DNA from: Candidatus Lachnoclostridium avicola
Lineage (GTDB): Bacteria; Bacillota; Clostridia; Lachnospirales; Lachnospiraceae
Direction of reading: 5' to 3'
Length of the DNA stretch: 64,000 bases
NCBI GenBank assembly: GCA_019114465.1
Contig: DXFM01000003.1
Span: 1 to 64,000, forward strand
The position numbers were made by a program, and so were the translations under genes. This document shows positions 1-8,568 of the stretch, in pieces. The notes under the pieces are model-generated. The model made no database searches and was not told where the DNA came from. It worked only from the letters and a program-made list of their open reading frames with translations. Within the stretch, counting starts at the first letter, position 1. Every line of letters starts with the position of its first letter.

Positions 1-518
1 ATGAGCCTCCTTCTACTGCTGTCAGAAGGAGAGATAACCATACCATGGATGTATGAAAGAGTAAATATCAACTGTGCAGAAGTAAACGCTACTCCCCTTG
101 GGAGAGGTGGAATTTAAAATTTCATTTTTGGATTAGATGAGTGCCGAACATATTAAGTAGAACATTTTACAAAAGAATGATAAAATAGAATAGTAGTAAC
201 ACACCCCATTCTTACTATGTTTTACTACTTTTGACAGCCTCAATATGCCCAGTTTGCCTCGTTTTGCTTATTCTATGAATTTCAGCGGCAACTGCATATC
301 TGGCAAATCATGGCAAAGTAGGAGGGCTTTAAAATATGATACGAGTGTTTTCGTGTGCCACGGCAGGATTTACCGTACGTGAAAAAATGCCTGTAAATCA
401 AGCATTCCCTGTATTTTAATTTCAGTTTTACCAATGATTTACCTATTTTTTTGGAGAGCTAGGATTGCTAATTATCATGCTAGAATAAGCTATTATTGAT
501 TAAAGGGGTTATAAGCAA
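1..518. other. AT-rich leader region with no convincing gene
   Basis: No gene can be supported here. A frame open from the window edge runs to a stop at 115-117 (38 codons from an ATG at position 1) and could be the 3' end of a truncated gene, but I do not recognise it. The remainder is AT-rich and holds the inverted repeat at 192-229 and the ribosome binding site (AAAGGGG, 502-508) of the Shedu-like gene. The base composition differs clearly from the DNA after about 8.5 kb. Confidence 0.5.
192..229. repeat. Inverted repeat carrying copy 1 of a 15-bp direct repeat
   Basis: AGTAGTAA (192-199) is mirrored by TTACTACT (222-229). The left arm starts AGTAGTAACACACCC (192-206), which recurs exactly at 1203-1217. 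TAAAAT lies 11 bases before both copies (181 and 1192), so the relationship extends to about 26 bp with five unmatched-by-design bases between. The copies bracket the Shedu-like gene. The layout resembles a recombination or attachment site, but no recombinase gene is in the window to pair it with. Confidence 0.55.
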
Positions 519-1145
519 ATGGATTACACAGTGCCAAGGAATTTTTATGAATTTAAATACGGATGGTATCGTGACATAGATTTAGATTATGAGGCAGAAC
601 AGTTACTAAAAGTACTTGATTCTGCTAAAAAAGAAAATGACATCCAGAATTACATTAAGGAAAATAAAAAATGGTTCATTCCGGCTTCAATCTTTGAAGA
701 CTATGACTTTGGCCATCACGAAGCCTATATTAGTGTAGAACAGCCACTTGGAGCAGAATACAAGGCAGATTATATGTTGCTTGGACGGAATTCAATAGGT
801 CATCATATTGTTTTAGTAGAATTTGAAAATGTGAATGTTGACTTTAGACTGCAAAAATCCAATATGGAAACAGAGGCAGTACGAAAAGGAATGACACAGA
901 TTAATAATTGGAAACGATGGATGGATAATAATCGACTATACTTTTTGCAAAGCTGTGGGCTGTCTGATATTGGCAGAAATATTCCAACTTGGGGGATTAC
1001 TTATTGTTTAGTAGTAGGCCGTAGAAAAAGGCTGGATGAGACTTCAAACCAAATGCGGGGGCAAATACAGTTTGAAAGAGGGGTTCATATCATTACCTAT
1101 GATAGACTTGTTGACAATATATTGAAATTAGGGAATGGTTTTTAA
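519..1145 (+). CDS. Shedu-like (DUF4263) putative anti-phage nuclease
   Basis: A 208-residue protein resembling the Shedu/DUF4263 nuclease domain. Shedu proteins are established single-gene anti-phage effectors with a PD-(D/E)XK-like nuclease fold. Visible elements are a KADY segment (Asp near residue 89) in a beta-strand-like context, VEFE about 20 residues later in the place of the usual VE(I/L)K, and a following helix with a Gln (MTQINNW), as in this fold. The ExK lysine is not obvious (EFEN), so activity is uncertain. Shedu proteins often carry a variable N-terminal domain; here it is short, about 60 residues. The gene stands alone between the two copies of the 15-bp repeat, ahead of the XRE/restriction genes. 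Start chosen at the ATG 10 bases after AAAGGGG. Confidence 0.6.
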   Translation: MDYTVPRNFYEFKYGWYRDIDLDYEAEQLLKVLDSAKKENDIQNYIKENKKWFIPASIFEDYDFGHHEAYISVEQPLGAEYKADYMLLGRNSIGHHIVLVEFENVNVDFRLQKSNMETEAVRKGMTQINNWKRWMDNNRLYFLQSCGLSDIGRNIPTWGITYCLVVGRRKRLDETSNQMRGQIQFERGVHIITYDRLVDNILKLGNGF

Positions 1146-1202
1146 CTTGTGAAATGTCAAGATATTTAATTATAGGGAATTTATTTTATTCTAAAATCTC
1201 AG

Positions 1203-1217
1203 AGTAGTAACACACCC
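1203..1217. repeat. Direct repeat copy 2 flanking the Shedu-like gene
   Basis: Exact copy of AGTAGTAACACACCC (192-206), again with TAAAAT 11 bases upstream (1192-1197). It lacks the mirrored right arm present in copy 1. Start-to-start distance is 1011 bp, and the interval holds only the Shedu-like gene. Confidence 0.6.
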
Positions 1218-1393
1218 GGATATGTATTCGCTGGCTGTGTCTATAATTATCAATTACAACTAATCTACGACCCCAAAACATGAGTAGCGTCAACTGTCAT
1301 TGTGACAGTCGGCGCTGTTGTTATCTGATAAGGAAATTAATATAGATTTAATGTGTTTGTGATATTGGGTCCAATTGAAAAATCAAAGCATCG

Positions 1394-1422
1394 TTGAAAT
1401 TATCACGAGTCCGTGATATGCT
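1394..1422 (+). promoter_or_regulatory. Promoter with palindromic operator upstream of XRE regulator
   Basis: TTGAAA (1394-1399), a 17-base spacer and TATGCT (1417-1422) form a plausible sigma-A promoter. The perfect palindrome TATCACGAGTCCGTGATA (1401-1418) fills the spacer and enters the -10. A repressor bound there would block the promoter. This suggests autoregulation by the XRE protein encoded 47 bases downstream. Confidence 0.6.
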
Positions 1423-1464
1423 TAACAAGATACCTATAAACCAGTAACAGACTGGAGGACGCTT

Positions 1465-1677
1465 ATGGCAGTACAGTATAACAAGTTATTTAAAATGCTG
1501 ATTGATCGGAAAATGACCAATAATCAGTTAGCTAAGCAGGCAGGGATCAGTTTGAATATTATTACCCGTTTGAAGCGAGATGAATATATTGCCATGCAGA
1601 CTATTGAGAAAATCTGTATTTTTCTGGACTGTGGTGTGGATGATATTCTTGAATTTATCCCGGAGTCCCAACAATGA
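1465..1677 (+). CDS. Small XRE/Cro-CI helix-turn-helix regulator (possible R-M controller)
   Basis: A 70-residue protein that is nearly all one XRE-type helix-turn-helix: helix 2 starts NNQLAKQAG, the recognition helix is in SLNIITRLKRDE, and the tail ends in a CGVDDILEF-type motif common in this family. Such proteins bind palindromic operators as dimers, and one lies in its own promoter (1401-1418). The methyltransferase gene follows after 30 bases, so the protein may act like the controller proteins that time expression of restriction-modification genes. That role is inference. Start follows a GGAGG sequence. Confidence 0.85.
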   Translation: MAVQYNKLFKMLIDRKMTNNQLAKQAGISLNIITRLKRDEYIAMQTIEKICIFLDCGVDDILEFIPESQQ

Positions 1678-1707
1678 GCTACCATGGTGATAGAGAGGAG
1701 GCGTATC

Positions 1708-2664
1708 ATGCAATTTGAAGAAAAACTGGATGTAGAAGAAGATATTGCTCAATGCAACCGGGAACTGCTTGATATCCTTCTGAAAGATAGAACGACAAAT
1801 GAGAATATTATCTGGGCAACCAGTGATTATATCTCCCATGGGGAGCTTTATGCGGCGACAGAGCAAATCTACGTTAATTTGATTACCGGTGCTTATTCTA
1901 AGCTGATACAGCCACGTGTAACAAAGGCACATGAGCAAAAAGACAACCGCACCAGAGATAAGGCGGAAGTGTTTACCCCTTCTTGGATCTGCAACGCCCA
2001 AAACAATTTAGTGGATGAACATTGGTTTGGTAGGCCTAATGTGTTTAATATCCCGCAAGACAGCACCTGGACGGCAACGGAACGGATCGTGTTTCCAGAA
2101 GATAAGCAGCACACCTGGAAGCGTTATGTGGATGCACGGAGAATAGAGGTTTCTTGTGGCGAGGCCCCTTATCTCGTAAGTCGCTATGATACAGTAACCG
2201 GTGAGCCAATCGAACTTCTTTCACGGATCGGCTTATTGGATCGCAAGTTACGTGTTGTGACCGAAAATGCTTCTGATGAGTATGAATGGCTCACATGGGC
2301 ATACCGAGCCTATGAAAGTGTTTACGGTTTTGAATTTCAAGGTGACAATCTTCTTCTTGCGAGGGAGAATCTACTATATACCTTTATTGACTATGTGCGG
2401 TATGCGTTGAATCGTACACCAACACTTATCGAATTAAAAAAAATCGCCACTATTATTTCGTGGAATCTGTGGCAGATGGATGGTCTCACATATGGACCGC
2501 CGCTTTGCGATATTCAAGAAGAAATGAATCAGCTATCAATATTTGATTTTGTTGAATCTGAGTCTCTGACTGCTCAAAAGCCTGCAAAGTTGCGGTGCAA
2601 AATCAAGGATTGGCGATCCAAAGTGATTATAGAATATTACTCTTTGGTGAAAGGGGAAAGATAA
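1708..2664 (+). CDS. Restriction-modification methyltransferase subunit (AEVFTP / CGEAP motifs)
   Basis: A 318-residue protein with features of the N-terminal half of an adenine-specific DNA methyltransferase: an AEVFTP segment (the FTP-type motif X region), and EVSCGEAPYLVSRYD, where motif I (normally a D-P-x-C-G-x-G SAM-binding loop) would be expected. No NPPY catalytic motif is present; that motif occurs near the C-terminus of the next protein. The two reading frames overlap by one base (TAATG), so the products probably work together as one enzyme, with SAM binding here and catalysis in the partner. Start at 1708 chosen because GAGAGGAGG sits 7 bases upstream; an ATG at 1684 has no good site. 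Close relatives are, from memory, annotated as restriction endonuclease subunit M. Confidence 0.65.
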   Translation: MQFEEKLDVEEDIAQCNRELLDILLKDRTTNENIIWATSDYISHGELYAATEQIYVNLITGAYSKLIQPRVTKAHEQKDNRTRDKAEVFTPSWICNAQNNLVDEHWFGRPNVFNIPQDSTWTATERIVFPEDKQHTWKRYVDARRIEVSCGEAPYLVSRYDTVTGEPIELLSRIGLLDRKLRVVTENASDEYEWLTWAYRAYESVYGFEFQGDNLLLARENLLYTFIDYVRYALNRTPTLIELKKIATIISWNLWQMDGLTYGPPLCDIQEEMNQLSIFDFVESESLTAQKPAKLRCKIKDWRSKVIIEYYSLVKGER

Positions 2665-5600
2665 TGGAAACCGTATTTGGAACTTCTTTCGAGTACAAAT
2701 TGATTTATGTTTTTGCTATCAATGATGAGATCCACAAAGGGCTTTTGAAAATTGGTGATACGACAATTCAATCAGACGTTTCCATTGATGCACTGTTTCC
2801 CAACTGCAAGTCCCTGAACCAGGCGGCTCTAAAACGAATCAAGCAGTACACCAATACAGCGGGGATTACTGTTCAGCTGTTACATACCGAGTTAGCTGTT
2901 CGCCTTGTCAAAAACAAGGATGGGCAGCAAGTATTGAAAGCCTTCCGAGACCACGATGTTCACCGGGTGTTGGAAAACTCCGGCATTCCCAAGAAGAAGC
3001 TAAAAAGCTCTACTAGCAGAGAGTGGTTTGAAGTGGATTTGCCCACCGTTCTGAAAGCCATTGAAGCGGTAAAGAAATCCCAGCCCAATTTGTCCGGCAC
3101 AGGTACTGGTATAAATTTTATTCCGATTGTGTTCCGTCCAGAGCAGGAAGAAGCCATTAAGAAAACCCTCAAACAGTTCAAAACGGGAAGCCGTATGCTC
3201 TGGAACGCTAAAATGCGTTTTGGCAAAACGCTTTCTGCTCTTCAGGTAGTCAAGAAGTCCGGCTTTGCCAAAACTATTATCGTTACTCATCGTCCTGTGG
3301 TGGATGATGGCTGGTATGAAGATTTCCAGAAGATTTTTTTTGATACTGATGATTATACTTATGGCTCCAAAGGACACGGGGCTACCGTGGAAGATCTGCT
3401 GAATAGCGGTAAAAAGTTCGTCTACTTTGCATCTATTCAAGATTTACGTGGTTCCTCCACTGTTGGCGGAAAATTCGATAAAAACGATACTGTGTTTTCT
3501 TTGGACTGGGATCTGGTCATCGTGGATGAGGCGCATGAAGGAACAACTACTGCTTTGGGCGATGATGTCATCAAGAATTTGGTCAAGGAAGGGAACGGCT
3601 ACGACACCAAGTTCCTTGCCCTGTCCGGCACACCGTTTAATATTCTTAAGGAATTTGACGATAACATCTACACTTGGGATTATGTGATGGAGCAACAGCA
3701 TAAGGCACAGTGGGACGAGCTGCACTTTGGTGATTCTAACCCTTATGACGAGCTGCCAGAACTGAAAATTTATACCTATGACCTAGGGAAGATCCTCACC
3801 GACAAAAACTATGTTGAGTTGGAGGATAAGGCGTTCAATTTTCGGGAGTTTTTCCGTGTCTGGACTGGGAATATCAAGCACGACCATAAAGCCATGCCGG
3901 TTATTGCACAAACAGGTGATTTTGTCCACGAAAGCGATGTTTGGAGCTTCTTGAATCTGATCACAAAGGATGCCCCGGATAGCCATTATCCTTACGCCAA
4001 TGAGGAATACCGTAATCTGTTCCGTCATGCTCTATGGATGGTTCCTGGCGTAAAAGAGGCCAAAGCCCTGAGTCGATTGATGAAGAAACACCCGGTTTTT
4101 GGTTGTGGTGCATTTGACATTGTCAATGTAGCCGGTGACGGCGATGAAGAGGAACGCTCCGAAGATGCGCTCAAGAAAGTACGGCAGGCAATTGATCATG
4201 CTGGAAGTGACGGCTATACCATTACGCTTTCTTGCGGCAAACTGACTACCGGCGTTACAGTGCCGGAGTGGACGGCTGTGTTTATGCTATCAGGATCGTT
4301 CTCTACCTCTTCCGCCAACTATCTGCAAACTATTTTTCGGGTGCAATCCCCTTGCAACAAAGATGGCAAAATCAAGCGCTGTTGCTACGTGTTTGACTTT
4401 GCGCCCGATCGAACCTTGAAGATGGTAGCAGAGTCTGCGGCCCTATCTACCAAAGCGGGCAAAGCCAACGAATCCGATCGTCGAATTATGGGTGAGTTCT
4501 TGAACTATTGTCCTGTCATTGCAGTGGATGGCACTGTAATGAAAGCCTATGATACCAACCGTTTGCTCCAGCAGCTGAAGAGGGCCTATGCCGAGCGTGC
4601 CGTGCAAAATGGCTTTGACGATATCAACTTGTATAATGACGAGCTTCTTCGCCTGCAAGAGTTGGATATCGAAAAGTTCAACAATCTTAAGAAGATCGTG
4701 GGTACATCAAAGGCTGCTCCCAAAGCCAAAGAGATTGACATCAACGCCCAAGGCTTTACTGAGGAAGAATACGAAGAACTAGGTTGCATTGAGAAGAAGC
4801 TAAAACGTGAACGTACGCCGGATGAAGAAAAGCGTCTGCAGGAGATGAAGGAAAAACAGAAACTCAAAAACAATGCGATTTCTATTCTGCGGGGAATTTC
4901 CATCCGTATGCCGCTGCTGATTTATGGCGCAGATATTCCGATTGACGAAGATATTACGATGGAAAAACTGGTGGATATTGTGGACGATTCCTCTTGGGAT
5001 GAATTCATGCCCAATGGTGTCACCAAAGATTTGTTCAAGAATTTTATCAAATACTATGACCCGGAAATCTTTGTGGCTGCGGGGCGTCGCATCCGCAACA
5101 TCGTTCTCAGCGCAGACGAGCTTCCTCCTACTGAGCGGGTAAAAAAGATTGCGGAACTGTTTGCCTGCTTTAAGAACCCCGACAAGGAGACGGTTTTGAC
5201 CCCGTGGCGGGTGGTCAATATGCACATGAGCGATTGCCTAGGCGGGTATGATTTCTACGACAAAACTCATAACCAGATGGTGGACGAACCACGATTTGTG
5301 GATCATGGCAAAGTGACAGCGGACACCTTTGCCAATGCCGGTGCGCGTGTACTGGAGATCAATTCCAAAACAGGTTTGTATCCGTTGTATGTGACTTACA
5401 GCATTTTCCGTAGCCGATGCGCTGCCATTGCAGAAGATGAATTGGATAGCGACAAATTGCAACAGCTTTGGGATGCTACTGTGCAGGAAAATGTATTTGT
5501 GATTTGCAAAACGCCGATGGCCAAGATGATCACCCGACGAACACTGACCGGTTACCGAAATATTCCAGTAAACGCCCACTATTTTGATGATTTGATTAAT

Positions 5601-6695
5601 ATGCTGAAAAATAAACCGAAGCAGTTTATGGAGCGGGTGTTGAAGCTCAGCTATTGGAAACAGGAAGGGGTGAAAACCATGAAATTTGATGCTGTTGTGG
5701 GAAATCCGCCATATCAATCTATAACAAACGGAGGCTCTGACTCTGGCAGGGCCGCTCGGCAGGCAGCTCCCATTTTTAACTACTTTGTAGAACAAGCAAA
5801 ACTGTTGGAACCGAAATACGTTTCTATGATTATTCCGGCTCGTTGGTATAATGGGGGTATTGGCTTGAATGCTTTTCGTGCGGATATGTTAAATGACAAG
5901 CATCTTACGAAACTGGTTGACTTTGTAAACTCAAAGGACTGTTTTACAACGGTTGATATCGGTGGAGGTCTGTGCTATTTCCTGTGGGAAAGAGACCGAG
6001 AGGATGATTGCCTTGTTATTAACATGAATTCGGGGATTTCAGATGCTCTTAAACGTCCATTGAACCAGTATGGAAACCTGTTTATTCGATCGAATAACGC
6101 AATTACAATCATTGAAAAAATTAGAACAAAGACCGACTCGTTTGTATCTGAAATGGTTTCTGCAATCGATACATTCGGTATCCCTTCTAAGGTACGTGGC
6201 CACGAGGAATATCAGGAAGGAGACGTTTTGCTCGTCCATAGCGATGGAGCTAATAGTTCCAAGACAAGTTATATCTCCAGGAATATTGTCACTAAAAACG
6301 CTAATTTGATTGATAAATATAAAGTTCGTATATCTATTTTGGTTCCACAAAATGGCGAGGCAGGAGTAAAGCCAGAAAAAGGCTATCGCTCAATGTCTAC
6401 TCCCCATATTGTCTATCCTGGCCAGGTAGATTCATTCTCTTATTTGAATATCGGATTTTTTGATAATGAGATGGAGGCCGAAAATTTTAGAAAATATATG
6501 ATGTGCAAACTACCCCGTTTTATGATGCGGACAACTTACTCGTCAGCACATATTTCGCAGAGTAATTTCATTTTTGTACCCAAAATGGATTATACCCGTT
6601 CTTGGACTGACCCAGATCTTTATGAATATTTTGGACTTTCAGACGGAGAAATTGAATTGATTGAGTCTACAATGAGATCTATGACAGATTTATAA
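2664..6695 (+). CDS. GIY-YIG-like / DEAH helicase / NPPY methylase fusion protein
   Basis: A very large protein of 1343 residues. Residues about 10-150 resemble a GIY-YIG/T5orf172-type nuclease domain (IYVF, then LKIGDTT, a later basic stretch and SREWFEV). Residues about 170-620 form a superfamily 2 helicase: Walker A-like MRFGKT at 184-189, DEAH at 288-291, and a LSGTPF-type motif. After a long middle region, residues about 1008-1343 hold a methylase catalytic domain with NPPY at 1014-1017 in the context FDAVVGNPPY, as in Eco57I-like enzymes. Motif I is not evident here and probably comes from the preceding protein. Together they may form a restriction-modification complex with cleavage, translocation and methylation functions. 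Start taken at 2664, after AGGGGAAAG; an in-frame ATG at 2595 lies inside the previous gene. Confidence 0.7.
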   Translation: METVFGTSFEYKLIYVFAINDEIHKGLLKIGDTTIQSDVSIDALFPNCKSLNQAALKRIKQYTNTAGITVQLLHTELAVRLVKNKDGQQVLKAFRDHDVHRVLENSGIPKKKLKSSTSREWFEVDLPTVLKAIEAVKKSQPNLSGTGTGINFIPIVFRPEQEEAIKKTLKQFKTGSRMLWNAKMRFGKTLSALQVVKKSGFAKTIIVTHRPVVDDGWYEDFQKIFFDTDDYTYGSKGHGATVEDLLNSGKKFVYFASIQDLRGSSTVGGKFDKNDTVFSLDWDLVIVDEAHEGTTTALGDDVIKNLVKEGNGYDTKFLALSGTPFNILKEFDDNIYTWDYVMEQQHKAQWDELHFGDSNPYDELPELKIYTYDLGKILTDKNYVELEDKAFNFREFFRVWTGNIKHDHKAMPVIAQTGDFVHESDVWSFLNLITKDAPDSHYPYANEEYRNLFRHALWMVPGVKEAKALSRLMKKHPVFGCGAFDIVNVAGDGDEEERSEDALKKVRQAIDHAGSDGYTITLSCGKLTTGVTVPEWTAVFMLSGSFSTSSANYLQTIFRVQSPCNKDGKIKRCCYVFDFAPDRTLKMVAESAALSTKAGKANESDRRIMGEFLNYCPVIAVDGTVMKAYDTNRLLQQLKRAYAERAVQNGFDDINLYNDELLRLQELDIEKFNNLKKIVGTSKAAPKAKEIDINAQGFTEEEYEELGCIEKKLKRERTPDEEKRLQEMKEKQKLKNNAISILRGISIRMPLLIYGADIPIDEDITMEKLVDIVDDSSWDEFMPNGVTKDLFKNFIKYYDPEIFVAAGRRIRNIVLSADELPPTERVKKIAELFACFKNPDKETVLTPWRVVNMHMSDCLGGYDFYDKTHNQMVDEPRFVDHGKVTADTFANAGARVLEINSKTGLYPLYVTYSIFRSRCAAIAEDELDSDKLQQLWDATVQENVFVICKTPMAKMITRRTLTGYRNIPVNAHYFDDLINMLKNKPKQFMERVLKLSYWKQEGVKTMKFDAVVGNPPYQSITNGGSDSGRAARQAAPIFNYFVEQAKLLEPKYVSMIIPARWYNGGIGLNAFRADMLNDKHLTKLVDFVNSKDCFTTVDIGGGLCYFLWERDREDDCLVINMNSGISDALKRPLNQYGNLFIRSNNAITIIEKIRTKTDSFVSEMVSAIDTFGIPSKVRGHEEYQEGDVLLVHSDGANSSKTSYISRNIVTKNANLIDKYKVRISILVPQNGEAGVKPEKGYRSMSTPHIVYPGQVDSFSYLNIGFFDNEMEAENFRKYMMCKLPRFMMRTTYSSAHISQSNFIFVPKMDYTRSWTDPDLYEYFGLSDGEIELIESTMRSMTDL

Positions 6696-6804
6696 CTAGT
6701 CAGCGGAAAAATGTTTTAAGATACTCAAAAATGAGGAGGATACTCTTAAACTGGGGTGATGCAGATGAATGGGAATCATGTTTAATTTGAAGAGGAGGTA
6801 TACC

Positions 6805-8298
6805 ATGAATATACAGGAATTTATATCCAATTATCATAACCATCCCGTGTTATTTATTGGAACTGGAATGAGTTTACGCTATTTAGAAAATTCGTATAGT
6901 TGGAATTCTTTACTTCAGAAGATAGCAAGTGATTTCAATCCGGATCCTGAGTATTATCTGGATCTTAAGGCTGAACATATGCAATCAACGGGTTATGCCT
7001 ATGAACAAATTGCCGCTCAAATAGAAAAAGATTTTAATCAATGCCTCAAAGAAAATCGACATGGAAAATTTGAATATATTAACGACTTGTTTTATGAAAA
7101 TATTCGAAACGGAACTAATATTAGTAGATTTAAACTTTATCTGGCCGATTTACTAAAAGAGGTAATTATCAAAGATTCTGCATTGCCCGAGATAGCAGAG
7201 TTAAAAAAGGCTCGCAAAAATATAAGTTCAGTAATTACTACTAATTACGATCAAATGATTGAACAATTGTTTTCATTTAATCCACTGATAGGAAATGATA
7301 TTTTGCTTAGCAACCCCTACGGGTCCGTGTATAAAATTCACGGGTGTGTAACGCAGCCTGGGAAAATTATTATCACTGAAAACGATTATGAAGAGTTTAA
7401 CCGAAAGTACGAACTAATTCGTGCACAATTACTCTCTCTTTTCATCCATAATCCAATTATTTTTATTGGATATAATATTGGCGATAAGAATATAAAGGAC
7501 ATTCTCAGAACTATTTTTTCTTACGTGGATTACAATTCTGATGAAGCAAAAAAAATACGAGATAACTTTCTCTTGATCGAATATGAAAATGGTTCCGAGA
7601 ATACGGAAGTTATGGAGCACGACATTGACATCGAAGGTTTTGAAACTATACGCATAAATAAGCTGAAAACAGACAATTTTATAGCTGTATACCAGGCAAT
7701 AGCAAATCTTATTTTACCTGTTTCGGCAATGGATATCCGAAAAGTTCAGACTGTCGTTCGTGAGATATGTGAAGGCGGAGCCATTGAGGTTTCTATTACT
7801 GAGGACTTGGATGAATTGGACAATGCGGATAAAGTGCTTGTTGTGGGATCTAAGAAAACTATCAAGTATGAGTTTTTGACCACATCTGAAATGATGGCAA
7901 ATTATTTCCAGATAATCGAAGAATCAAACTCTCAACTGCTGTGTCTCTTAAACAAGCAAAGAATTCAATCTTCACAGTATTTTCCAATATATGCTTTTTC
8001 TTCAATATGTCCAGAAATAGAAAAAAGCGAAGAACTAAAGCAACAACAGAAAGATAAAATAGAAGCACTCATTGCAAACCTACCATCGGCATGTCGCGGA
8101 AACCATATAAGCCCGCAAACTGTGATTGATGACCCGCAAATACCACGGACTTACAGAACATTAGAGATAATTGGTTCTATCATGTCAGGAAAGATGAATT
8201 TGAGAGAGGTTGAAGCTTACCTTAAGAATTTTCCGGATAAACGTTCAACAGATTATCGCAAGCTTTTATGTGCATATGACTTAAAAAACAATACTTAA
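6805..8298 (+). CDS. SIR2-domain protein, putative defence NADase
   Basis: A 497-residue protein whose first 250 residues match the SIR2-like domain found in bacterial defence proteins: FIGTGMS at 17-23 (NAD-binding loop), TTNYD at 145-149, KIHG with the candidate catalytic His at 179, and FIGYNIGD further on. There is no zinc-binding cysteine cluster as in deacetylase sirtuins. Related domains in ThsA, DSR and SIR2-HerA systems deplete NAD to abort infection. Residues about 260-497 are not recognised and may sense the trigger. It lies 109 bases after the helicase/methylase gene with its own strong GAGGAGGT site, on the same strand. Whether it belongs to the restriction unit or is an independent system is unknown. 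Composition is AT-rich like the rest of the island. Confidence 0.75.
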   Translation: MNIQEFISNYHNHPVLFIGTGMSLRYLENSYSWNSLLQKIASDFNPDPEYYLDLKAEHMQSTGYAYEQIAAQIEKDFNQCLKENRHGKFEYINDLFYENIRNGTNISRFKLYLADLLKEVIIKDSALPEIAELKKARKNISSVITTNYDQMIEQLFSFNPLIGNDILLSNPYGSVYKIHGCVTQPGKIIITENDYEEFNRKYELIRAQLLSLFIHNPIIFIGYNIGDKNIKDILRTIFSYVDYNSDEAKKIRDNFLLIEYENGSENTEVMEHDIDIEGFETIRINKLKTDNFIAVYQAIANLILPVSAMDIRKVQTVVREICEGGAIEVSITEDLDELDNADKVLVVGSKKTIKYEFLTTSEMMANYFQIIEESNSQLLCLLNKQRIQSSQYFPIYAFSSICPEIEKSEELKQQQKDKIEALIANLPSACRGNHISPQTVIDDPQIPRTYRTLEIIGSIMSGKMNLREVEAYLKNFPDKRSTDYRKLLCAYDLKNNT

Positions 8299-8463
8299 AG
8301 CAATATAGATGGGATTGATTATCAGATTCTTGTAGAGGCAGATTTTCTGGTCAACCTCTATGAGGACGAATTGGATCAGGATGCTGTTCAGACCGCTTTC
8401 CACAAGATTTTTCAAACAGAAACCGGTAAAAAGCTGTGTAAACTCTGTTATTTTGCCGATTAA
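8299..8463 (+). pseudogene. 3' remnant of an HD-domain hydrolase gene
   Basis: Directly after the SIR2 stop codon, the same frame stays open for 54 codons to TAA at 8461-8463. The encoded peptide contains DYQILVEADFLVNLYED and then FQTETGKKLCKL, which look like the C-terminal end of HD-domain phosphohydrolases of Clostridia. There is no start codon or upstream HD motif, so this is a truncated remnant. It marks the right edge of the AT-rich island: foreign DNA ends at or very near 8298. Confidence 0.6.
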
Positions 8464-8468
8464 AAGAA

Positions 8469-8524
8469 TCACCTTTCCTCTTACAATAGGGCTGTCTAAG
8501 GCGCAGTCAAAAGAGGAAAGGTGA
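8469..8524. repeat. Perfect 14-bp inverted repeat with 28-base loop
   Basis: TCACCTTTCCTCTT (8469-8482) pairs with AAGAGGAAAGGTGA (8511-8524). It lies just beyond the HD remnant and before the convergent sirtuin gene. It could be a weak bidirectional terminator, since T-rich and A-rich stretches flank it, or the end of a small mobile structure. The long loop argues against a typical terminator. Confidence 0.45.
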
Positions 8525-8568
8525 ATTTCATTAGGCAAAATTATGATTTCAAATCGAATTTCCCCGTC

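Larger units (their letters stand above)
1146..1464. other. Intergenic region: repeat copy, small hairpin, regulator promoter
   Basis: Contains direct-repeat copy 2 (1203-1217), a perfect 7-bp hairpin ACTGTCA-TTG-TGACAGT (1293-1309) of unknown role, and the promoter/operator of the XRE gene (1394-1422). No coding frame of note was seen. Confidence 0.6.

Noticed and set aside
8290-8463. Stop-codon readthrough joining SIR2 to the HD-like segment
   Set aside because: A plain TAA stop, no readthrough signal, and the segment resembles the end of an unrelated gene. A truncated remnant at a junction is simpler.
1-8463. Prophage or conjugative element
   Set aside because: No integrase, structural, relaxase or replication gene is visible within the window; only defence genes and possible recombination repeats.
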